Below, one piece after another: positions 10,437 through 21,110 of a stretch of 64,000 bases of DNA. The notes beneath the pieces are model-generated. The model worked only from the letters and a program-made list of their open reading frames with translations, was not told the DNA's origin and did not search any database. Origin of the DNA: an uncultured Pelagibacteraceae bacterium (lineage in GTDB: Bacteria > Pseudomonadota > Alphaproteobacteria > Pelagibacterales > Pelagibacteraceae); the NCBI GenBank assembly GCA_902634325.1, contig CACPJP010000003.1:1-64000 (forward strand), given 5' to 3'. The stretch's first letter is position 1, and every line of letters starts with the position of its first letter. The position numbers were made by a program, and so were the translations under genes.

Positions 10437-11393
10437 TTAATTAATCCTGTTTCTACATTTACCGATACGAAAAAATTCATCTATATTACTTATTGCCAAA
10501 TCTGCCATTGCCGTACGAGTTTTTTTTGTAGCACTACCAAGATGGGGTAAAATAAATGCTGTAGGTTGATTTAAATAACCTTGGTGAATTTTTGGCTCTC
10601 CTTTATAAACATCTAAACCTATTGCATATATTTTTCTACTTATCAAAGCTTGAACCATAGCTTCATCGTCAATCATGTCTCCTCTTGCAACATTTGTAAT
10701 AATAGCTCCACTTGGAAAATATTCTAAGGTCTCCTTGTTTATAATATCTTTAGTTTCTTTCGTTGCAGGACAACAAATAGATAATACGTCAGAAACTGAA
10801 AATAAACTTTTTATATCTTTATGATATTTTGCGCCCATTTCAAGTTTTGGACTTAATCTTGATCTATTTCTGTAGTGAATTTCCATGCCAAAACTTTTAG
10901 CCAATTTTGCTAAAGCTCTTCCAATTCTTCCCATGCCTAAAATACCAAGCCTAGAACCCGTAAGCTGTTTCCCGATTAAAAAATCTGCTGACCATTTCCA
11001 ATTTTCATTCCTCGCATAATTTATACCCTCGTTAGCCCTTCTACATGCACCAAGAATTAATAACATTGCTATTTCGGCTGTAGCATCTGTGAGAACGTCT
11101 GGAGTATTGGTAACAGCAATATTTCTTTTTTTTGCTGCTTCGTGATCAATATTCCCAAAACCAACAGCAAAATTAGAGATGATTTTAACACTTGAAGGTA
11201 GACTATTTATAACTTTTTCATCAATCTTATCGGTCAAAGAACTTAAAATTCCATCAAAGCCTTGGGTTAATTCAATTAATTTTTTTTGTGAATAAACTTC
11301 ATCATTCAAATTTAACTTAACATCCCAAAGTTTAGCTGCTCTTTCTTCATTTGCTCTTAATAATTTTCTAGTAATTAAAATTTTTTTTTTCAT
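10437..11393 (-). CDS. D-2-hydroxyacid dehydrogenase (glyoxylate/hydroxypyruvate reductase-like)
   Basis: GMGRIGRALAKLAKSFGM Rossmann motif, NVARGDMIDDEAM, LPHLGSAT. Confidence 0.9.
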   Translation of the reverse strand: MKKKILITRKLLRANEERAAKLWDVKLNLNDEVYSQKKLIELTQGFDGILSSLTDKIDEKVINSLPSSVKIISNFAVGFGNIDHEAAKKRNIAVTNTPDVLTDATAEIAMLLILGACRRANEGINYARNENWKWSADFLIGKQLTGSRLGILGMGRIGRALAKLAKSFGMEIHYRNRSRLSPKLEMGAKYHKDIKSLFSVSDVLSICCPATKETKDIINKETLEYFPSGAIITNVARGDMIDDEAMVQALISRKIYAIGLDVYKGEPKIHQGYLNQPTAFILPHLGSATKKTRTAMADLAISNIDEFFRIGKCRNRIN

Positions 11394-12691
11394 ATATTAC
11401 CAAGACCTCTGGGTTTTGGTCCACCAGTGTACCAATCAATTAATTCTACTGTATGAACTATTGGAATATTGATCCCATTAGCAATTTGGACCATACATCC
11501 AATATTTCCAGTAGAAATTAAATCTGGTTTTACCTTACTAATATTTTTGACCTTCTGTTTTAACAATTGTTTTGCAATATTTGGATGTAAAATATTATAG
11601 GTTCCAGCCGAACCACAACAGATATGTCCATCTGGTATATCTAAAATTGTGTTTCCAGTTTTTTTTAATAAATCTATTGGTTGTTTGTGAACATTTTGAC
11701 CATGCTGCATAGAACAAGCAGAATGATATGCAATATTATATTTTTTTGAATTCTTTTCTTTTTTAAAATTAAGTTTCAAATTTTCATCAAGAAATTCTGA
11801 GATGTCTCTTGCTAGATCGGATATTTTTTTAGCTTTCTTTTTCAGTTCTTTATCTTCTCTAAGTATGAATCCATAATCTTTTAAAGTAGTTCCACATCCT
11901 GAGGTATTAGAAATAATAGCATCCAATCCATTTTTTAAATATTCGTCATACCATAAGTTAATATTTTTTTTAAAATTTTCTTTTGCAAGATTTTCTTTTC
12001 CGAGATGATGATTTAAAGATCCACAACATTCTATTTCTGGCATTGTAATTACTTCAACTCCATGCCTAGTTAATAATCTGATAGTAGATTCATTGATTTG
12101 TGGTGAAACAACTCTTTGTACACACCCAATTAATAAAGCAACCCTTGCAGTTGGTTTTTTTCTTTCAGCTTTATAAATATTCTGAGATCTTAGCGTCTTT
12201 CCATATATTTTCTTGGGAGCCAGATCTAACATGCTCCTTAGGTTTTTTGGCATTAAAAATTTAAAAATTTTTCCAAACTTTGATAATAAAATTAAAAATT
12301 TAAAAATGTTAGGTTTTGGCAAAGTTTTTGAGAGAAAATCTCTAAATGTTCTTTCTGAAAATGACCTTTTATATTTCTTCTCTATGTAATTTCTTCCGTG
12401 ATCAATTAAGTGCATATAATTAACTCCTGAAGGACAAGTGGTCATACAAGCATAACACGACAAACATTTGTCAATATGTGACACCACTTTTTTAGTTGGA
12501 GTTTTTTTCTTTTCTATCATTTCTTTTATTAAATATATTCTTCCTCTCGGACCATCCAGTTCATCTCCCAGAAGATTAAAGGTTGGGCATGTTGCATTGC
12601 ACATACCACAATGAACGCATTTTCTTAAAATTTTTTCTGTAGATTTGTTATCTTTATCCTTTAGTTGATCGTCTGAAAAATTTGTTTGCAT
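11390..12691 (-). CDS. glcF: Glycolate oxidase iron-sulfur subunit
   Basis: CVHCGMCNATCPTF and CLSCYACMTTCPSGV 4Fe-4S motifs, two CCG domains. Confidence 0.92.
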   Translation of the reverse strand: MQTNFSDDQLKDKDNKSTEKILRKCVHCGMCNATCPTFNLLGDELDGPRGRIYLIKEMIEKKKTPTKKVVSHIDKCLSCYACMTTCPSGVNYMHLIDHGRNYIEKKYKRSFSERTFRDFLSKTLPKPNIFKFLILLSKFGKIFKFLMPKNLRSMLDLAPKKIYGKTLRSQNIYKAERKKPTARVALLIGCVQRVVSPQINESTIRLLTRHGVEVITMPEIECCGSLNHHLGKENLAKENFKKNINLWYDEYLKNGLDAIISNTSGCGTTLKDYGFILREDKELKKKAKKISDLARDISEFLDENLKLNFKKEKNSKKYNIAYHSACSMQHGQNVHKQPIDLLKKTGNTILDIPDGHICCGSAGTYNILHPNIAKQLLKQKVKNISKVKPDLISTGNIGCMVQIANGINIPIVHTVELIDWYTGGPKPRGLGNI

Positions 12692-13948
12692 TTATATTCC
12701 TGTATACATTTTGCCTGGATTAAAAATTCTTTTTGGATCAAAGCTTTTTTTTAAACCTTGTGAAATCCTAAATTTAATTGGATCAATAGTGAATATTTCA
12801 GAGGAAGATTTAAGATTTTCTGGAGATTTAATTACCGTTAAATATCCCCCTATATCTAGCACTCTTTTTCTAATTTGATCAATTTTTTGATTGGATAAAT
12901 AATCTAATTCTAACCAAACTAATGAACCTCCCCAATCAATAAAATAGGTCGGATGAAAGGTTTTTAGTCTACTTATTAAATTTATTGTTTCTGATGCAGG
13001 GATTACAGCTCTTAGAATATTTTTTTGATTTTTCGAAAAAACTTTGAGATTCCTTGTGTCTTCCCAAAAAATTTCTGACTGAATACTATCCAAAACTGTG
13101 ATATTTTTATCTATTAAAGACAGGTCTTCGATAAGATTATTTATTCTTTGTTCTGTTGAAGTTTTTGTACCCTCGACTCTTATAGCGGTTATTGAACCAG
13201 GATGGGTGAGATCGTTAAATACGAAATTGTTTCTGAAATTGGCCGGATAAAATACTACGCCTGATGGATCATTTGATGAAGCTATAGCAGATACCATGAT
13301 GCCCAGAGAATGCTCTAATGCCAAGCCACTAACGATTATAGTCTTTGTATCAGTTTGTAGTGGTAGGACTTTTAAAGTAATTTCACTTAATACCAAAAGA
13401 GTCCCGAAAGAACCTGTAACTAATTTGGATAGATCATATCCTGTTACATTTTTCACAACGGTTCCTCCTGATTTAATTTTTTCACCTTTTCCATTATATC
13501 CTTTAAAACCAAGAATATGATCCCTTGCACTACCAACTTTAAATCTTCTAGATCCAGAAAAATTGCATGACAAAGTTCCACCTATGGTTCCTTCGTTTGA
13601 ATCTGTTTTAAATAGTTCAGAAAAATTTATAGGTTCAAAAGCCAAGTATTGATTATTCTTTTTCAATTCATCCTGTACAGTTTTAACTGGGGTTCCAGCT
13701 TTAACTGTTATGTAAAGTTCCTCAGGTTTATATTCTAAAATCCCTGAAATATTAGACATATCAAGAATTTTTGCACATTGAAGTTTTTTTCCTATTTGAT
13801 TTTTTGTTCCCGCTCCCACTATTTCAATTGGCAAATCTTTTTTATAGCAATATTTTATTATCTCCTGAAGATCATTTTCATTATTAGGTTTTAATATATC
13901 TGAATTAAAATCTAGGAATGTCTGAGAATTTTGATTTGTCTCTTCCAT
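12692..13948 (-). CDS. glcE: Glycolate oxidase FAD-binding subunit
   Basis: FAD_binding_4 fold, GTIGGTLSCNFSGSRRFKVGSARDHILG, order D-E-F. Confidence 0.9.
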   Translation of the reverse strand: MEETNQNSQTFLDFNSDILKPNNENDLQEIIKYCYKKDLPIEIVGAGTKNQIGKKLQCAKILDMSNISGILEYKPEELYITVKAGTPVKTVQDELKKNNQYLAFEPINFSELFKTDSNEGTIGGTLSCNFSGSRRFKVGSARDHILGFKGYNGKGEKIKSGGTVVKNVTGYDLSKLVTGSFGTLLVLSEITLKVLPLQTDTKTIIVSGLALEHSLGIMVSAIASSNDPSGVVFYPANFRNNFVFNDLTHPGSITAIRVEGTKTSTEQRINNLIEDLSLIDKNITVLDSIQSEIFWEDTRNLKVFSKNQKNILRAVIPASETINLISRLKTFHPTYFIDWGGSLVWLELDYLSNQKIDQIRKRVLDIGGYLTVIKSPENLKSSSEIFTIDPIKFRISQGLKKSFDPKRIFNPGKMYTGI

Positions 13949-15404
13949 GAATGTGTAGCCTTCCTTCTTCAGCGCATTTTCTTAAAATGGGGTATACTTT
14001 CCCTGGATTTAATAAAGAGCTTGGATCCAATGAATTTTTTATACTGATTTGTTGTTGAATATCATTATTGTTAAACATCTCACACATTAGTTCGCGTTTT
14101 TCTACACCTATACCGTGCTCTCCGGATAAAACTCCACCAAATTTCACACATAATTTTAAAATATCTGCACCAAACTTTTCTGTTTTTTCCAATGATTTTT
14201 TATCATTGGCATCAAACATAATAATTGGATGCAAATTCCCATCGCCTGCATGAAACGCATTAGCTACAGGCAACTTGTATTTTTTTGATAGTTCTCTGAT
14301 TTCTTTTAAAACTTTGGCTAGTTTACCCCTGGGAATAGTCCCATCTACACAATAATAATCCGGCGCCATTTCTCCACAAGCCGGAAAAGCTGCTTTTCTC
14401 CCCGACCAAAATTTTAATCTCTCTTCGTCTGATTTGCTTATTTTGACACTTGAACATTTATTTTGTTTTGCAATTTCAGCCACCTTATTAATTAGTTCAT
14501 TAACCTCTGATTTTGTTCCATCTAATTCAACTATTAACATTCCTTCTGCATCCAAAGGATAACCGGCTTTAGAAAAATTATTAGTTGCTTCAAGCAAGAC
14601 TTTATCCATCATTTCCATGCCGGAAGGAATTATTCCTTCTGAAATAATTTTCGTAACACAATTTCCTCCATCCTCTATAGTTGGAAAACCAAGGAGAATA
14701 GCTTTGACTGTACCAGGTTTTTTTAAAATTTTTACAGTAACCTCGGTAATTACGCATAACAAACCTTCAGATCCAGTTATTAATCCAAGAAGATCATAAC
14801 CAGGTGAGTCGAAAACCTTTCCTCCAACTCTTGTTATGGTTCCGTCCATTAAAACTATTTCTATTCCAAGAATATTATTAGTTGTTGTTCCATATTTTAA
14901 TGAGTGAACTCCTCCCGAATTTTCAGCAACATTACCTCCTATTGAGCAAGCTATTTGGCTTGAAGGATCTGGGGCATAATAAAAACCCTTATCTTGGACA
15001 GCATGTGTAATAGCAAGATTTGTTACACCTGGCTGAGCTACAACACATCTATTTTCATAATCTTTTTCTAATATTTTATTAAATTTTCCAAGACCTAATA
15101 AAATACAGTCTGCCAAAGGTAAAGCACTTCCCGCCAAACCAGTGCCAGCACCTCTTGGTACGACTTTTATTTTTCTCCTATTACAATAGGATAAAATCTT
15201 ACTTACCTCTTGAGTAGTCTCTGGCAAAACTACAAGCATTGGTGTTTGTTTGTAAGCTGTTAAACCATCTGTTTCATATGGCTTTAATTCTTCACGCTCA
15301 AATAAAACATTCTTTCTATTTGTAAAAGAATAAATATCTTTCACTATTTGGTCTTTATCTTTTAGAATCTTTCTATCAACTTTAGGCATTTTTAAGGTAG
15401 TCAT
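13905..15404 (-). CDS. glcD: Glycolate oxidase subunit GlcD (FAD-linked oxidase)
   Basis: VPRGAGTGLAGSALP, GGNVAENSGGVHSLKYG, FHAGDGNLHP, SGEHGIGVEK. Confidence 0.93.
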   Translation of the reverse strand: MTTLKMPKVDRKILKDKDQIVKDIYSFTNRKNVLFEREELKPYETDGLTAYKQTPMLVVLPETTQEVSKILSYCNRRKIKVVPRGAGTGLAGSALPLADCILLGLGKFNKILEKDYENRCVVAQPGVTNLAITHAVQDKGFYYAPDPSSQIACSIGGNVAENSGGVHSLKYGTTTNNILGIEIVLMDGTITRVGGKVFDSPGYDLLGLITGSEGLLCVITEVTVKILKKPGTVKAILLGFPTIEDGGNCVTKIISEGIIPSGMEMMDKVLLEATNNFSKAGYPLDAEGMLIVELDGTKSEVNELINKVAEIAKQNKCSSVKISKSDEERLKFWSGRKAAFPACGEMAPDYYCVDGTIPRGKLAKVLKEIRELSKKYKLPVANAFHAGDGNLHPIIMFDANDKKSLEKTEKFGADILKLCVKFGGVLSGEHGIGVEKRELMCEMFNNNDIQQQISIKNSLDPSSLLNPGKVYPILRKCAEEGRLHIHGRDKSKFSDIPRF

Positions 15405-15480
15405 AATTTTATTCTATAATCTAAAAATACTCTGGTCAAAAAATTATATGCCCAAAATATACTAATAAATTTGATTTTTA

Positions 15481-16641
15481 CTAAAGAATCTTTTTAATTT
15501 TATCTAGTGCCTGAGAAATATCGTTTCTGGATGCCGCAAAGCTAAATCTTACATAATCTACAGCAGTTTTCCCAAATGCAGTTCCGGGCACAATAGCTAC
15601 TCCCGCCTCATGTATACATTTTTTTGTAAATTCTGAACCGTTCATTCCTGTTCCAATTACTTTTGGGAATACATAAAATGCTCCTCCTGGCAAACTACAC
15701 TCTACACCTGGTAGGTTATTTAAACCCTCATGAATTAATTTTCTCCGTTGAGTAAATTTTTCCATCATAATGTTAATAGAATCATCTGGTCCATCTAGTG
15801 CGGCAATTCCTGCAAACTGTGCTGCTGCATTTACGCAAGATACACTGTTAATTAAAAGTTTATTAATATGTTCAATTAAATTTTTGGGCCAAAAACTCCA
15901 TCCTAATCTCCAACCTGTCATTGAGTATGCTTTACTCCATCCTTCCAGAACAATAAGTCTTTCTCTTAATTCTGGATAATTAAAAAAAGTTGGCATTTCT
16001 TTTCCATCAAAAATTTGTCTACTATAAATTTCATCACTTAAAATTGTAACATGAGGATGTTTTTTAAGACCTTCGGCTAACACATCAATTTTAGGTTTTT
16101 CAACAAAACTTCCAGTTGGATTATTTGGATTAATCAATATCAATAATCTAGTTTTGTCTGTAATTAATGATAAAACTTTTTCAGGATCAAATTTTAAGTC
16201 CTTATCCTCTGTAAGATCATATGGTACTGCGGTGGAACCAGTATAGTTAATCATAGACTCATAAATTGGAAAACCAGGTGTAGGATGAATTATTTCGGCA
16301 CCAGGCTCACCAAAACATTGTATGGCATAATGCATCGTGGGTTTTCCTCCCGGCATTATTGTGATTCTCTCTGGATCAATTTCTTGATTATAAAGTTTTT
16401 TTATTTTTCGAGTAACTGCTTGCCTACATTCTAAAATTCCATTTGATAAAACATAACCATGATGACCATCATCCAAAGCTTTCTTCGCAGCATCAACTAT
16501 GTGCTTTGGTGTTTTAAAGTCTGGCTGGCCTAAGCTTAAATGGATTATTTTCTTGCCTTGGGCCTCAAGTTTTTTTGCTTCAGCTAATACGGCAAAAGCA
16601 GATTCTGTTCCTAATCTTTCTAAGCTTTTTGCTAATTTCAT
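15481..16641 (-). CDS. Pyridoxal-phosphate aminotransferase (class I/II, aspartate aminotransferase-like)
   Basis: INPNNPTGSF, SDEIYSRQIFDG, LEGWSKAYSMTGWRLGW. Confidence 0.92.
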   Translation of the reverse strand: MKLAKSLERLGTESAFAVLAEAKKLEAQGKKIIHLSLGQPDFKTPKHIVDAAKKALDDGHHGYVLSNGILECRQAVTRKIKKLYNQEIDPERITIMPGGKPTMHYAIQCFGEPGAEIIHPTPGFPIYESMINYTGSTAVPYDLTEDKDLKFDPEKVLSLITDKTRLLILINPNNPTGSFVEKPKIDVLAEGLKKHPHVTILSDEIYSRQIFDGKEMPTFFNYPELRERLIVLEGWSKAYSMTGWRLGWSFWPKNLIEHINKLLINSVSCVNAAAQFAGIAALDGPDDSINIMMEKFTQRRKLIHEGLNNLPGVECSLPGGAFYVFPKVIGTGMNGSEFTKKCIHEAGVAIVPGTAFGKTAVDYVRFSFAASRNDISQALDKIKKIL

Positions 16642-17792
16642 TATCTGAAAATAATTTTTGACTTATTTAATTCTTTCACCGATTTACATCCCAATAATAT
16701 CATATCACGCTTAATTTCATCTTGCATTTTTTGCAATACAGCTTCTACACCTTTTTGTCCTCCTGCTCCAAGTGCAAATAAATATCCTTTACCAAAACTA
16801 CATGCTGTTGCTCCAAGTGATAAAGCTTTCAAAACATGCGTTCCTCTTCTAATACCTCCATCTAAAATTATTTCCATTTTTCCACCTACTGCATCTGCTA
16901 TTGCTGGTAACTGATCAAATGGTGCTCTTGAGCCATCAAGTTGTCTACCACCGTGATTGGACAACATAATTGCTGAAGCACCAATTTCCGCTGCTCTCTT
17001 TGCATCTTCAATTGACATTACACCTTTAATGGCAAATGGTTTTCCCCATCTTTTTATGCAATACTCAGCATCTTTCCAACTCATTGCTGGATCATATTGT
17101 TCATTAATATATTCCATTACGCCTTTGGCTATGCTGCTACCCTTTTTTGTGAAATGAGATACATTGGCTAACTGAAATTTCTCGTGAGTTAAATAATTAA
17201 TTGCCCATTTCGGATGTAAAGCAAAACTTAGTAAACTTTTCAAAGTTAATTTTGGTGGCGTAGTAAATCCCCATCTATAATCTCTTTCTCGGTTGCCAGC
17301 AACAACTGTGTCTACTGTTAAGCACATAGCATTAAAACCTGATTTTTTACATCGATCAATTAAATTATCAGTTAAACTTTTATCCTTATGAATATATAAT
17401 TGAAATAATTTTGGACCCCCCGAAATATTTGAAATTTCTTCAATTGAAGACGTAGACATAGTCGACATGCTGTAGAATGTGTCAAATTTTTCTGCTGCAC
17501 GAGCGCTAGCCTTGTCTCCATCATGATGATACAGTTTTTGCATAGCAGTTGGAGACAAAAAAATAGGCATTTTTATTTTTTTCCCAAATACTTCAGTTGA
17601 TAAATCTGGTTCTCCTACACTTGCTAAAATATCAGGAACTAAATCACATTTTGAAAAGGACTCAGTATTTCTTCTGAGAGTTGTCTCATCATCTGATCCT
17701 CCATCAATATAATGAAATATTGGTGCTGGTAAATTTTTTTTTGCTAATTTTCTAAAATCATCAAAGTTGTAACAATCTTTCAGATTCATCAA
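16641..17792 (-). CDS. lldD: FMN-dependent alpha-hydroxyacid dehydrogenase (L-lactate dehydrogenase/glycolate oxidase family)
   Basis: YIDGGSDDETT, LSNHGGRQLDGSRAPFDQLPAI active-site motif, DGGIRRGTHVLKAL. Confidence 0.88.
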   Translation of the reverse strand: MMNLKDCYNFDDFRKLAKKNLPAPIFHYIDGGSDDETTLRRNTESFSKCDLVPDILASVGEPDLSTEVFGKKIKMPIFLSPTAMQKLYHHDGDKASARAAEKFDTFYSMSTMSTSSIEEISNISGGPKLFQLYIHKDKSLTDNLIDRCKKSGFNAMCLTVDTVVAGNRERDYRWGFTTPPKLTLKSLLSFALHPKWAINYLTHEKFQLANVSHFTKKGSSIAKGVMEYINEQYDPAMSWKDAEYCIKRWGKPFAIKGVMSIEDAKRAAEIGASAIMLSNHGGRQLDGSRAPFDQLPAIADAVGGKMEIILDGGIRRGTHVLKALSLGATACSFGKGYLFALGAGGQKGVEAVLQKMQDEIKRDMILLGCKSVKELNKSKIIFR

Positions 17793-17806
17793 TTTTTTGA
17801 ATTAGC

Positions 17807-18310
17807 TTAAAATTTTTTTAGAAAATTAAACATGTAGCTATTTGCTCCAGGATTTTTATCTCCTAAGCTAGCATTTGATACGTGGTTATAAGACATACCC
17901 AAATTAGACCCTTCGCTTAGGTCGAGGGACAATTGGACTTCACTTTTAAATTCCAAAGGATGACCTAGATCTTTACCATCCCCCTGTCTGTACCAACCTG
18001 GAGTAAAGCTTGGCGTCACATTTAAAGGTCCTAAAGAGTAATTTGTTTCTACACCAGTATAGAAATATGTTGCATTATCCTGTGTAATCATTGCTCCAGT
18101 TACCGGAGAAATTCTTCCAAAAATTGTATCTCTATAGAGATTTTCATTTTGGTGTTCAACGCCATAAAGAGAAGCTCTTTTCCCGTCATCACTAAAGTCA
18201 AACATTCCAGTATAAAAATTTAAACCTTTATTCTTTTCATCTGAAAAAACGGAAGTATTAATCACGAGTATACTGACTAAAATATATAAAAATTTAAATT
18301 TAGTTTTCAT
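17807..18310 (-). CDS. Lipid A 3-O-deacylase (PagL)-like outer membrane protein
   Basis: Signal peptide, beta-rich, NHVSNASLGDKNPGANSY matches the PagL His-Ser catalytic region. Confidence 0.75.
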   Translation of the reverse strand: MKTKFKFLYILVSILVINTSVFSDEKNKGLNFYTGMFDFSDDGKRASLYGVEHQNENLYRDTIFGRISPVTGAMITQDNATYFYTGVETNYSLGPLNVTPSFTPGWYRQGDGKDLGHPLEFKSEVQLSLDLSEGSNLGMSYNHVSNASLGDKNPGANSYMFNFLKKF

Positions 18311-18358
18311 GTTTTAAAAAAGTACAATTTAAATGCAAAAAAGTATATAGCTTATTTA

Positions 18359-18724
18359 TTATTTCTTACCAATTAACCCTTTTTTGATCATCAAATAGAT
18401 AATTATACCACCAAATATAAATAACAGATATGGCAATAGCCATAAAAGGTAATTATTTTTTTTAAAAGGAGGATTAAATAAAATCCAATCACCATATTTT
18501 TCTGATAAGAATTTGTATATTTCTTTTTCTGTTAAGCCTTCTTGAATTTTATCATTAACAACTTCTCGAATAATTTGAGCAAAATCAGAGTTTGATTCTG
18601 ATATTGTTTGACCCTGGCATACTAAACACCTGAGATTTTTTAAAATTTTATTATTTACATCTTCGTTGGCAAAAAGTTTTGTGCTCATAAATATAATTAT
18701 TAGTAAAAAAAAGATTTTTTTCAT
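18359..18724 (-). CDS. ccmH: Cytochrome c-type biogenesis protein CcmH
   Basis: LRCLVCQGQTISESNSDFA, FLSEKYGDWILFNPPF. Confidence 0.95.
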   Translation of the reverse strand: MKKIFFLLIIIFMSTKLFANEDVNNKILKNLRCLVCQGQTISESNSDFAQIIREVVNDKIQEGLTEKEIYKFLSEKYGDWILFNPPFKKNNYLLWLLPYLLFIFGGIIIYLMIKKGLIGKK

Positions 18725-19236
18725 TTATTAATTATTTTTTTTATTTCGTTCACATCTTTAAGATCTAAAGGTCCAATATATTTTTTTAAAATTATTAGAT
18801 CTTGATTTACAAGTATTGTTTCTGGAATGCCATAGACACCAAAATCAATTGATTTTTTGCCTTCAGGATCTTTTGTCAAAATGAAAAATGGGTTTCCCAT
18901 TTTCTCCAGAAACTCTTTTGCTTTTATTTGACTGTCTTTGAAATTAACACCAACAATTTTCAAATTTTGAATTTTACTTAATCTTACCAAATTTTTATGT
19001 TCTTTTCTGCATGGAGCACACCAGGACGCCCAAAAATTAATTAAAGTATATTTATAATTAGAAATTTTGTTTATATTAAATTTATCATTATTAAATAGAG
19101 TTAATTCTACTTCATTAATCTTTTTTCCAATTATGCTTTCTGTATCATAGATTTTCTTATTATCAAGACTGAAGTAGAAAGTAGTAAAAATGAATATTAA
19201 AAAAAAATAAATTATAATTAAATATGGTTTTTTCAT
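18721..19236 (-). CDS. ccmG: Thiol:disulfide interchange protein (CcmG/DsbE)
   Basis: NFWASWCAPCRKEH thioredoxin motif, ccm cluster context. Confidence 0.94.
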   Translation of the reverse strand: MKKPYLIIIYFFLIFIFTTFYFSLDNKKIYDTESIIGKKINEVELTLFNNDKFNINKISNYKYTLINFWASWCAPCRKEHKNLVRLSKIQNLKIVGVNFKDSQIKAKEFLEKMGNPFFILTKDPEGKKSIDFGVYGIPETILVNQDLIILKKYIGPLDLKDVNEIKKIINK

Positions 19237-21110
19237 ATTTGTTTTTTTCTACTAAAAAAATTTAATAAACCACCAAATGAAATAAGTAAAACTGAAAACC
19301 ATATGAAATTCATAAAAGGTTTTTTTTCAAACTTTATATTAAAAACATCGGTATCAGATATATTACTCATAGTTAAATATGTATCGGAAAAAAAATTTGA
19401 TCGAATAGAAGCTTCATAAGTAATAGTTTGGGGTTGGTTATAAAACCTTATTTCAGGTTTTAAATTTTTTGTATTTAATTTTTTTTTATTTATAATTTTA
19501 AAGTTTCCCACAATAGATTTATAATTAGTGGTGGACATAGTAGTTAATTTTTCAAATTTAATAATATAATCTTTAGTATCTTTTTCTTCACCGGTTCTAA
19601 TATTGAAATTATTCTCTGTTGAAAATATATGGTTAATTGATATGAAAAAAATTAATAATCCAAAACCCAAATGAGATATAATTCTTGAAAAATTAACACT
19701 TTTATTTTTAAAATTTTCATAAAAATCAAAAATTGTTTGAACAACAAGATATATAGAAAATAACAAAATTAAACCTATTAAAAAATTATTTTCTTGAATA
19801 ATAAAGAAAATAATTAAAAACAAAAATATTGATAAAAATAAAATAACATTAAAAATTTTTTTAAGTTCAGAAACGACCCATTTATGTCTTGGTCCAGAAG
19901 TCATTAAAAACAACAATGGAATCAAGAATGGTGCTAGAATAAAATTATAATAAGGTGGCCCAACAGAAATTTTCTCTCCAACTAAAGTATCAAGGAAAAC
20001 TGGATATAAGGTTCCAATTAATACAACTGCTAAGAAGAAGACCATAAACCAATTGTTAATTAAGATAAAAAATTCTTTTGAAAATATCCTATAAGTCTTT
20101 TTTTCTGATGGAGCATATTTGAAGAAAATAAATACAGATGAAAAGACCATCAAAGTTAAAAAAGTAAGAATAAATAATCCTCTGGATGGATCATTCGCAA
20201 ATGTGTGTACAGAATTTAAAATTCCTGACCTAACTAAAAAAGTTCCAATTACAGTCATTGTAAAAGTTAGAATACTTAAAATTATTACCCAAGAATATAA
20301 ACCTATTCTTCTCTCTAAAACCAAAACTGAGTGAAGCAAAGCAGTCATTAAAAACCATGGCATTAAGGAGGAATTTTCTACTGGATCCCAAAACCAATAT
20401 CCGCCCCAACCTAATTCATAATAGGCCCATATTGATCCAACGAGTATACCAAGAGTTTGAAAAAACCATGAAACAGAGACCCAAGGTTTTATTGTTGTAG
20501 CTAAAGATTTTGCTTCAACTTTAGAAATTAGAGCTGCTAAAGCTGCAGAGAAATAAATTGAAGATCCAACAAATCCAACATAGAGCAATGGGGGATGTAC
20601 CGCTAAAGCAGGATCTTGTAAAATTGGATTTAAACCCATTCCTTCATTCGGAATTGGGAAAATTGGAGAAAATGGATTTGAATTAGTTAATAAAAATATA
20701 AAAAATGTTGCAATAAGAAAATTTTGAAAAATTAGTGTTAAAATTTTAAAATTTTTATTTTTATTCTTAGTTAATATTAAAAATAAAAAAGAAAATATGA
20801 CAAGTATGTTGGTCCACAAAAGCAAGCTTCCTTCATGATTTCCCCAGGTTCCTGAAATCTTATAAAATAATGGTTTCGTAGTATGAGAGTTTTCATAAAC
20901 ATTAATCATCGAGAAATCTGAAAAAACATAGCCAATTAGTAAAATTAAAAAACTCAGTAAAGAAAAAATCAATTGAGCTAATGAGAAATTATATATTTTT
21001 TTTGGAATTTTACTGTCTGAAATTTTTAACTCTAAAAAAGAAAAATAAATTAATATAAAAGATGTAATTAATGCTATACTTGAAAAAATTACACCAAAAT
21101 TACTTAACAT
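19233..21110 (-). CDS. ccmF: Heme lyase CcmF
   Basis: WGNHEGSLLLW, WGGYWFWDPVENSSLMPW tryptophan-rich motif. Confidence 0.97.
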   Translation of the reverse strand: MLSNFGVIFSSIALITSFILIYFSFLELKISDSKIPKKIYNFSLAQLIFSLLSFLILLIGYVFSDFSMINVYENSHTTKPLFYKISGTWGNHEGSLLLWTNILVIFSFLFLILTKNKNKNFKILTLIFQNFLIATFFIFLLTNSNPFSPIFPIPNEGMGLNPILQDPALAVHPPLLYVGFVGSSIYFSAALAALISKVEAKSLATTIKPWVSVSWFFQTLGILVGSIWAYYELGWGGYWFWDPVENSSLMPWFLMTALLHSVLVLERRIGLYSWVIILSILTFTMTVIGTFLVRSGILNSVHTFANDPSRGLFILTFLTLMVFSSVFIFFKYAPSEKKTYRIFSKEFFILINNWFMVFFLAVVLIGTLYPVFLDTLVGEKISVGPPYYNFILAPFLIPLLFLMTSGPRHKWVVSELKKIFNVILFLSIFLFLIIFFIIQENNFLIGLILLFSIYLVVQTIFDFYENFKNKSVNFSRIISHLGFGLLIFFISINHIFSTENNFNIRTGEEKDTKDYIIKFEKLTTMSTTNYKSIVGNFKIINKKKLNTKNLKPEIRFYNQPQTITYEASIRSNFFSDTYLTMSNISDTDVFNIKFEKKPFMNFIWFSVLLISFGGLLNFFSRKKQI

